From Actinomycetota bacterium (GTDB lineage: Bacteria > Actinomycetota > Acidimicrobiia > Acidimicrobiales > Acidimicrobiaceae), in assembly GCA_004366215.1 (NCBI GenBank), contig ML178773.1, forward strand, positions 2,513 through 13,338: DNA of 10,826 nt. Direction: 5' to 3'. A program made the translations under genes and the position numbers. The notes beneath the pieces were generated by a model, which saw nothing but the letters and a program-made list of their open reading frames with translations, searched no databases and was not told where the DNA came from. Shown piece by piece: positions 7,488-10,826 of this stretch (position 1 is the stretch's first letter; each line of letters opens with the position of its first letter).

Positions 7488-8540
7488 GTGGTTGACTACG
7501 AGGCACTCCTCGGCGACGAGGCCAAGGATCTGCTGAGCTACGTCGCAAGAGGAATTCCAAAGAGCGCGCTCGTACGGCCGGGGCCTCGCGTCGTCGACGA
7601 GATCTTCGCGCCGAGCGATCGTTCGAATCGGGTCCTAGGGTCGCTCGCTCGGCTCTACGGCAGTGGTCGGTTAGCTGGAACCGGCTACGTCTCGATCCTG
7701 CCGGTGGACCAGGGTGTCGAGCACTCAGCGGGCGCGTCCTTCGCAGCGAACCCCGTGTACTTTGACCCCGTCGCCATCGTGGAGCTGGCGCTCGAGGGTG
7801 GCTGCTCCGCCGTGACGACGACGCTCGGGGCGCTTGGGGCGGTGTCACGGCGATTCGCGCACAGAATTCCGTTCATCCTCAAACTCAACCACAACGAACT
7901 GCTGACGTATCCGACGCGCTACGACCAGGTCATGTTCGCGTCAGTACGTCAGGCCTGGGATCTTGGCGCGGTCGGCGTGGGTGCGACGGTGTACTTTGGT
8001 TCTCGCGAAGCGACGCGCCAGCTCCACGAGGTCTCAGAGGCCTTCGCGCAGGCCCACGAGCTCGGCATGTTCACAGTTCTGTGGTGCTACCTCCGTAACG
8101 ACGCCTTTCGGCTCGCCGACGAGGACCTGCACACAGCAGCTGACCTGACCGCGCAGGCCAATCACCTCGGGGCGACCATCGAGGCCGACCTCGTCAAGCA
8201 GAAGCTGCCGACGACGAACGGTGGCTTCGTGAAGCTGGGATTTGGCCGCACGGATCCCCGTGTCTACGAGCTCTACGCGACCGACCACCCCATCGAGCTC
8301 ACGCGGTGGCAGGTGGTGAACGCGTACGCAGGGCGGATCGGTCTCATCAACTCTGGAGGCGAGTCTCACGGCGAGAGCGATCTCGCCGACGCGGTGCGCA
8401 CGGCCATCATCAACAAGCGTGCCGGCGGCGTGGGACTCATCTCGGGTCGCAAGGCGTTCCAGCGCCCGTTCTCCGACGGTGTCGCGCTCCTGCACGCGAT
8501 ACAAGACGTCTACCTCGATGCGGAGGTCGACCTCGCCTGA
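7488..8540 (+). CDS. fbaB: Class I fructose-bisphosphate aldolase (DhnA/FbaB type)
   Basis: This 350-residue cytoplasmic Schiff-base aldolase interconverts fructose-1,6-bisphosphate with dihydroxyacetone phosphate and glyceraldehyde-3-phosphate in glycolysis/gluconeogenesis. It aligns without gaps through most of its length to the E. coli FbaB sequence as I remember it. Landmarks are [20 protein letters not shown] (61-80), [12 protein letters not shown] (83-94), KLNHNE (132-137), GATVYFGS (165-172), [16 protein letters not shown] (224-239), LINSGG and [13 protein letters not shown]. Lys 237 in VKQK is the expected Schiff-base lysine, conserved in position with E. coli. No metal-site signature of class II aldolases is present. 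It has its own Shine-Dalgarno and appears monocistronic, ending in a hairpin shared with the convergent gene. Whether the cell also has a class II enzyme cannot be seen here. DhnA-family aldolases sometimes serve other aldol reactions, but the similarity makes FBP aldolase most likely. Confidence 0.95.
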   Translation: MVDYEALLGDEAKDLLSYVARGIPKSALVRPGPRVVDEIFAPSDRSNRVLGSLARLYGSGRLAGTGYVSILPVDQGVEHSAGASFAANPVYFDPVAIVELALEGGCSAVTTTLGALGAVSRRFAHRIPFILKLNHNELLTYPTRYDQVMFASVRQAWDLGAVGVGATVYFGSREATRQLHEVSEAFAQAHELGMFTVLWCYLRNDAFRLADEDLHTAADLTAQANHLGATIEADLVKQKLPTTNGGFVKLGFGRTDPRVYELYATDHPIELTRWQVVNAYAGRIGLINSGGESHGESDLADAVRTAIINKRAGGVGLISGRKAFQRPFSDGVALLHAIQDVYLDAEVDLA

Positions 8541-8567
8541 GGTGTGTAAGCACACCTCAGGCGAGGT
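8530..8567. terminator. Perfect 17-bp hairpin shared by convergent fbaB and TPR genes
   Basis: Arms 8530-8546 and 8551-8567 are exact reverse complements around a four-base TAAG loop. The left arm contains the fbaB TGA (8538-8540) and the right arm the TGA of the opposite gene (8557-8559 on the plus strand), so both genes end inside the stem. A strong G+C-rich stem between convergent genes fits a bidirectional terminator. No U-tract follows on either strand, so it may instead need Rho or act as an mRNA 3'-end stabiliser. Confidence 0.7.
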
Positions 8568-9738
8568 GCGCGAGGCGCTCTGCGACGTCGTAGATCGTTG
8601 GATCGACCGTGGCGACGCGACGCAACTCTTCGCGTGCTTCAGCGAAGCGCCCGGCGCGTTCGAGGAGATTGGCGAGCTGGTAGCGAAGCCGAAGCTGGCG
8701 GAGTGAGCGCGATGAGCGCTCTCTCGCCAGCCCCTCGCGCACGACGGCGATGGCGCGCGTGAGGTCACCCTGCTCTGCGAGGTGGCTCGACCACACGATC
8801 CGGCCTTCGACGAGCGCGTCCTTCGAAGGGCTGGCCTCTCGAAGTGCTCGCCACCACTGGACGACAGAGTCGTGGTCGCCGAGCGCGCGCGCGCAGTCCA
8901 TGAGAATGGCGCCGTGGTTGAGGTCACCCGTGAGCGAGACGAACGCTTCGAGGTGACGAGCTGCTTGTGCGTAGGCACCGAGCCGGTACCGCACGAGGCC
9001 GAGGAGCTCTTCGATGGGCGGTGAACCGGGGGCGAGGCGCTCGAGCCGAACGAGGAGGCGCTGGGCCTCGAGGTAGCGGTCGGCTGCGTAGTGCCGAGCA
9101 GCTTCGTTGAGTTGACGCTCGACGAGCGGCCGCAGGCGGGCTGCGACGTGCAGCTCCGTCGGCTCCAGTGTGACGTCGAGCTCGTCGGATTGCGCGCGCC
9201 GACGTGAGGGTTGGCCTGAGCGAAGCGATCCGCGGCGATCGTGACGGATGCGGAACGAGACCGACGGCAGAGGTGACGCGCTCGCTGCCTGGCGTGGAGC
9301 CTGCTGTCGAGATGCTCGCTCGGCGAGCGCAGGTCGCTCGCGCACACGCCTGTCAGGTGCACGCCGCTTCGTCCGCACCGCGTCAGACGCTCGGGGCCTG
9401 CTCGAACTCTGGGTTGCAGCGGCGCGCGGGTTGAGGTCGTTGACCTCCTGCGACGTTCGCGGGGTGCGTCGGGACGACGTCCGCGGGGTGCGTCGAGAGG
9501 AGGTGGGCGTCCTGCGCGGAGGCTGGCGGGATCCAGATGCCCGAGCGGCCTGGGTTCTTGCCTGAGGACGGCTGTCTGCGGACGGGGGTGGCTGCGAGGC
9601 GGTGGACCGTGCGCCTCGGCGATCAGCTCTGGCAACGGCGTGGCCGTCGACCTCGCGGCTCGGACGCGCCGCGTTCGAGTGTGGGTGCCGAGGTTCGCGT
9701 CGGCGTCGATCGCCTCGGTCGGAGCGCTCGGCTGGCAT
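8557..9738 (-). CDS. TPR-type repeat protein with disordered basic N-terminus
   Basis: About 393 residues. The C-terminal 230 or so residues are helical-repeat sequence with TPR character: RQLNEAARHYAADRYLEAQR, IEELLGLVRYRLGAYAQAAR, GAILMDCARALGDHDSVVQW, WSSHLAEQGDLTRAIAVVRE and RYQLANLLERAGRFAEAREE. The N-terminal 160 or so residues are low-complexity Arg/Ser/Pro/Ala-rich and predicted disordered. They include an eight-residue tandem repeat (SSRRTPRT). The layout resembles actinobacterial TPR proteins that carry an arginine-rich tail; those often neighbour HAD-IIA genes, and one lies just beyond fbaB here. The role is probably protein-protein (perhaps RNA) binding, inferred. The start is uncertain. 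ATG 9738 has AGGAAGGA nine bases upstream; an alternative in-frame GTG at 9828 overlaps the stop of the small gene before it. Its 3' end lies in the hairpin shared with fbaB. Confidence 0.75.
   Translation of the reverse strand: MPAERSDRGDRRRREPRHPHSNAARPSREVDGHAVARADRRGARSTASQPPPSADSRPQARTQAARASGSRQPPRRTPTSSRRTPRTSSRRTPRTSQEVNDLNPRAAATQSSSRPRASDAVRTKRRAPDRRVRERPALAERASRQQAPRQAASASPLPSVSFRIRHDRRGSLRSGQPSRRRAQSDELDVTLEPTELHVAARLRPLVERQLNEAARHYAADRYLEAQRLLVRLERLAPGSPPIEELLGLVRYRLGAYAQAARHLEAFVSLTGDLNHGAILMDCARALGDHDSVVQWWRALREASPSKDALVEGRIVWSSHLAEQGDLTRAIAVVREGLARERSSRSLRQLRLRYQLANLLERAGRFAEAREELRRVATVDPTIYDVAERLAHLA
9451..9496. repeat. Two-copy 24-bp tandem repeat inside the TPR gene
   Basis: Units starting at 9451 and 9475 match at 20 of 22 compared bases (differing only at T/C in the seventh and G/A in the last). 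On the minus strand they encode two copies of RTPRTS with flanking SR residues. The period is a multiple of three, so copy-number change would keep the frame of the disordered N-terminal segment. Confidence 0.75.
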
Positions 9739-9747
9739 TCGATCACG

Positions 9748-9755
9748 TCCTTCCT
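9748..9755 (-). promoter_or_regulatory. Ribosome-binding site favouring the ATG 9738 start
   Basis: On the minus strand AGGAAGGA lies nine bases before ATG 9738. About 40 bases upstream of that ATG is a TAGACT (9784-9779) that fits a TANNNT -10 box. No -35 element is evident, so the promoter part is weak. Confidence 0.45.
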
Positions 9756-9824
9756 GGTCGTTCGTGGCCAAAAACGAGAGTCTAGACCGCCACGCGAAGG
9801 CGCTCGCGCGGGCACGACGGCACG

Positions 9825-10073
9825 TCACGCGCGAGGACGCCGCGGGCGCCGAGCCTGAGGGGCGGGCAGCGCCGTGGCGCAGCGTCGCCGGACGAGGTCG
9901 CGGTCACACGAGGCTTGAGCCAGCGCGAGGCGGGCCTTGGCGACGCCTGCGTGGACGCGAGCGCGCCGGAGCGCGCTGTCCTCGGAGCGTGACGCCGGCG
10001 CGAAGAGCTGGAGCTGACCGGGATGAGTCTCGCGGCTCATGGAGCAAGCGTACGACGACGCTCGGACACCCAT
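9825..10073 (-). CDS. Small basic protein of unknown function with QLQLF motif
   Basis: I do not recognise this gene. The 82-residue product (71 if started at the internal ATG at 10040) is rich in Arg and Ala. From the shorter start it reads MSRETHPGQLQLFAPASRSE, followed by an alanine/arginine-rich, probably helical stretch and a basic tail ending RRPRRPRA. Coding potential is supported by a strong G/C bias at third codon positions and by a stop that overlaps a possible GTG start of the TPR gene. QLQLF resembles the QLxLF peptide by which bacterial proteins bind the DNA polymerase sliding clamp; that is inference from a five-residue match. ATG 10073 has GGAGAG seven bases upstream. ATG 10040 has no Shine-Dalgarno, but a TACGCT (-10-like) six bases before it could give a leaderless message. 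A chance open frame cannot be excluded. Confidence 0.5.
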   Translation of the reverse strand: MGVRASSYACSMSRETHPGQLQLFAPASRSEDSALRRARVHAGVAKARLALAQASCDRDLVRRRCATALPAPQARRPRRPRA

Positions 10074-10080
10074 GTGTCTG

Positions 10081-10086
10081 CTCTCC
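10081..10086 (-). promoter_or_regulatory. Possible ribosome-binding site of the small basic gene
   Basis: On the minus strand GGAGAG lies seven bases before ATG 10073. It is the only Shine-Dalgarno-like site for this small gene and argues for the longer start over ATG 10040. Confidence 0.4.
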
Positions 10087-10126
10087 GCTCGCCTTCGGCT
10101 CGTGCGTGACGCAACTGGCGGGCACG

Positions 10127-10826
10127 TCAGAGACGGTGCGAGTCGCCGTGCTCGATCGCGATCGCCGGCTGTGAGCGGTTGATGTCGTCGATGAGTTGAC
10201 GGAGCCGACCGAAGGAGCGACGGTTGAACCGAAGCGCGAGTCGCGGTAGCTCCGGGTGGTCGCCCTCACGGATCTCCCACGGTGTCGCGCTGATCGCACG
10301 AATGCGCCCGTCGAGGGTGATGTCGCGGTAGCGAGCTTCCAGCTCGCGGCGACGTTCGTCGCTGAGCGGGGCCTGGAGTCGCAGGACGAGATCCTGGCCA
10401 ACCACCCTGATCGAGTGGAAGATTCGGTAGAAGCCGAGGATCTCCTCGAGCGTCTCGGCGACGGTCGTCGCTCGTCGAAGGAGCGTGAGGTCGTCAGCGT
10501 CGGCAAGTCCTCTCGCGACGATCTCGTCGGTCAGTATCCGCCACAACCCGTCCCAGTACTCGTCCTCATCGGGCGCGAGCAGCACCAGGGGAGCGAGCTG
10601 CGTCTTGCCGGTCTGCATGAGCGTGAGCAGCTCAAAGGTCTCGTCGAGGGTTCCAAGGCCGCCAGGGAAGGAGACGAAGGCGTCCGACTCGCGGATCATG
10701 AGCACCTTGCGAGTGAAGAAGTACTTCATCTCGATGAGACGGCCGTTCTCGGCGAGCTCGTGATCTCCTGGCTGCTCGAGCGGAAGGCGAATGTTGACTC
10801 CAAAGGCGGGGGAGGGTCCGGCTCCC
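10127..10826 (-). CDS. LOG-family Rossmann-fold nucleotide-binding protein (5' end missing)
   Basis: The LOG/YgdH-like (lysine decarboxylase-like) family includes cytokinin-activating phosphoribohydrolases acting on nucleoside 5'-monophosphates. The frame is open to the right edge. Upstream of the first internal ATG (10729) it still reads family sequence, GAGPSPAFGVNIRLPLEQ ... NGRLIEMKYFFTRK, so that ATG is not the start. The signature MIRESDAFVSFPGGLGTLDE includes PGGxGTxxE, the nucleotide-binding/catalytic motif. After the core there is a further 100 or so residues (FYRIFHSIRVVGQDLVLRL ... FNRRSFGRLRQLIDDIN), longer than short LOG proteins but familiar from a longer actinobacterial group. 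About 232 residues are visible. It is followed 53 bases later by the small basic gene on the same strand. The substrate is unknown; a housekeeping nucleotide hydrolase or nucleotide-binding role is more likely than hormone synthesis. Confidence 0.88.
   Translation of the reverse strand, partial: GAGPSPAFGVNIRLPLEQPGDHELAENGRLIEMKYFFTRKVLMIRESDAFVSFPGGLGTLDETFELLTLMQTGKTQLAPLVLLAPDEDEYWDGLWRILTDEIVARGLADADDLTLLRRATTVAETLEEILGFYRIFHSIRVVGQDLVLRLQAPLSDERRRELEARYRDITLDGRIRAISATPWEIREGDHPELPRLALRFNRRSFGRLRQLIDDINRSQPAIAIEHGDSHRL

Noticed and set aside
9240..9746. Possible frameshift in the TPR gene N-terminal region
   Set aside because: The annotated frame is uninterrupted from the start to the TPR part and its basic, disordered composition is plausible. 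The rival frame leads to no recognisable domain, so a sequencing error is not needed to explain the data.
8034..9815. A 593-codon minus-strand open frame overlapping the TPR gene and running antisense into fbaB
   Set aside because: It has no family-like sequence, crosses the shared hairpin and reads antisense through the well-conserved fbaB. High G+C makes stop codons rare in shadow frames.
10103..10113. Odd palindrome TGCGTGACGCA between the LOG gene and the small basic gene, considered as an operator or terminator
   Set aside because: Five-base arms with a one-base centre cannot form a hairpin terminator. A related word (GCGTGACGCAAC) also occurs inside the methyltransferase gene near 4819, so it is probably a chance high-G+C word.

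Overview
The window is about two-thirds G+C, with dense gene packing, frequent GTG starts, 4-base start/stop overlaps and long chance open frames on the opposite strands. With Shine-Dalgarno sites of the AAAGGAGG type and protein features such as an arginine-rich TPR protein and a long LOG-family protein, this points to a high-GC actinobacterium. The Acidimicrobiia are my best guess, from family resemblance only. No rRNA, tRNA, CRISPR array, insertion sequence or phage gene was seen. No intergenic gap is longer than about 100 bases, so nearly all the DNA is coding.

Region 1 (1-4776, + strand) is the distal part of a Dpp/Opp-type peptide ABC transporter operon. It holds the end of a DppB-like permease, a complete DppC-like permease, a FAD-dependent amine oxidoreductase of the DAO superfamily, and a single polypeptide carrying both ATPases (DppD and DppF types fused). 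Junctions are ATGA and GTGA overlaps or a 12-base gap, so the oxidoreductase is built into the transporter operon. The solute-binding protein is not in the window and probably lies upstream. Inference: the transporter imports a peptide or amine-containing compound that the flavoenzyme then oxidises.

Region 2 (4809-7384, - strand) is a compact three-gene unit read right to left: a HAD-IIA (NagD-type) phosphatase with a strong ribosome-binding site, a CHAD-domain protein (a family linked to polyphosphate), and a TrmH/SpoU RNA 2'-O-methyltransferase whose GTG start overlaps the CHAD stop. It converges on the transporter operon with a 32-base gap in which I see no terminator.

Region 3 (7385-8567) holds a divergent control region of about 100 bases and fbaB, a class I (DhnA-type) fructose-bisphosphate aldolase of 350 residues very like the E. 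coli enzyme. It ends in a perfect 17-bp hairpin that contains the stop codons of both fbaB and the convergent gene.

Region 4 (8557-10826, - strand), read right to left, has a LOG-family Rossmann-fold protein cut by the window edge, a small unrecognised basic protein with a QLQLF motif near its N terminus, and a TPR-type protein with a long disordered arginine-rich N-terminal part.

Most of this is ordinary chromosomal content. The items most worth a second look are the flavoenzyme locked into the transporter operon, the shared stop-codon hairpin, the small QLQLF protein and the phosphatase-CHAD-methyltransferase unit. I do not see a clearly new multi-gene system.
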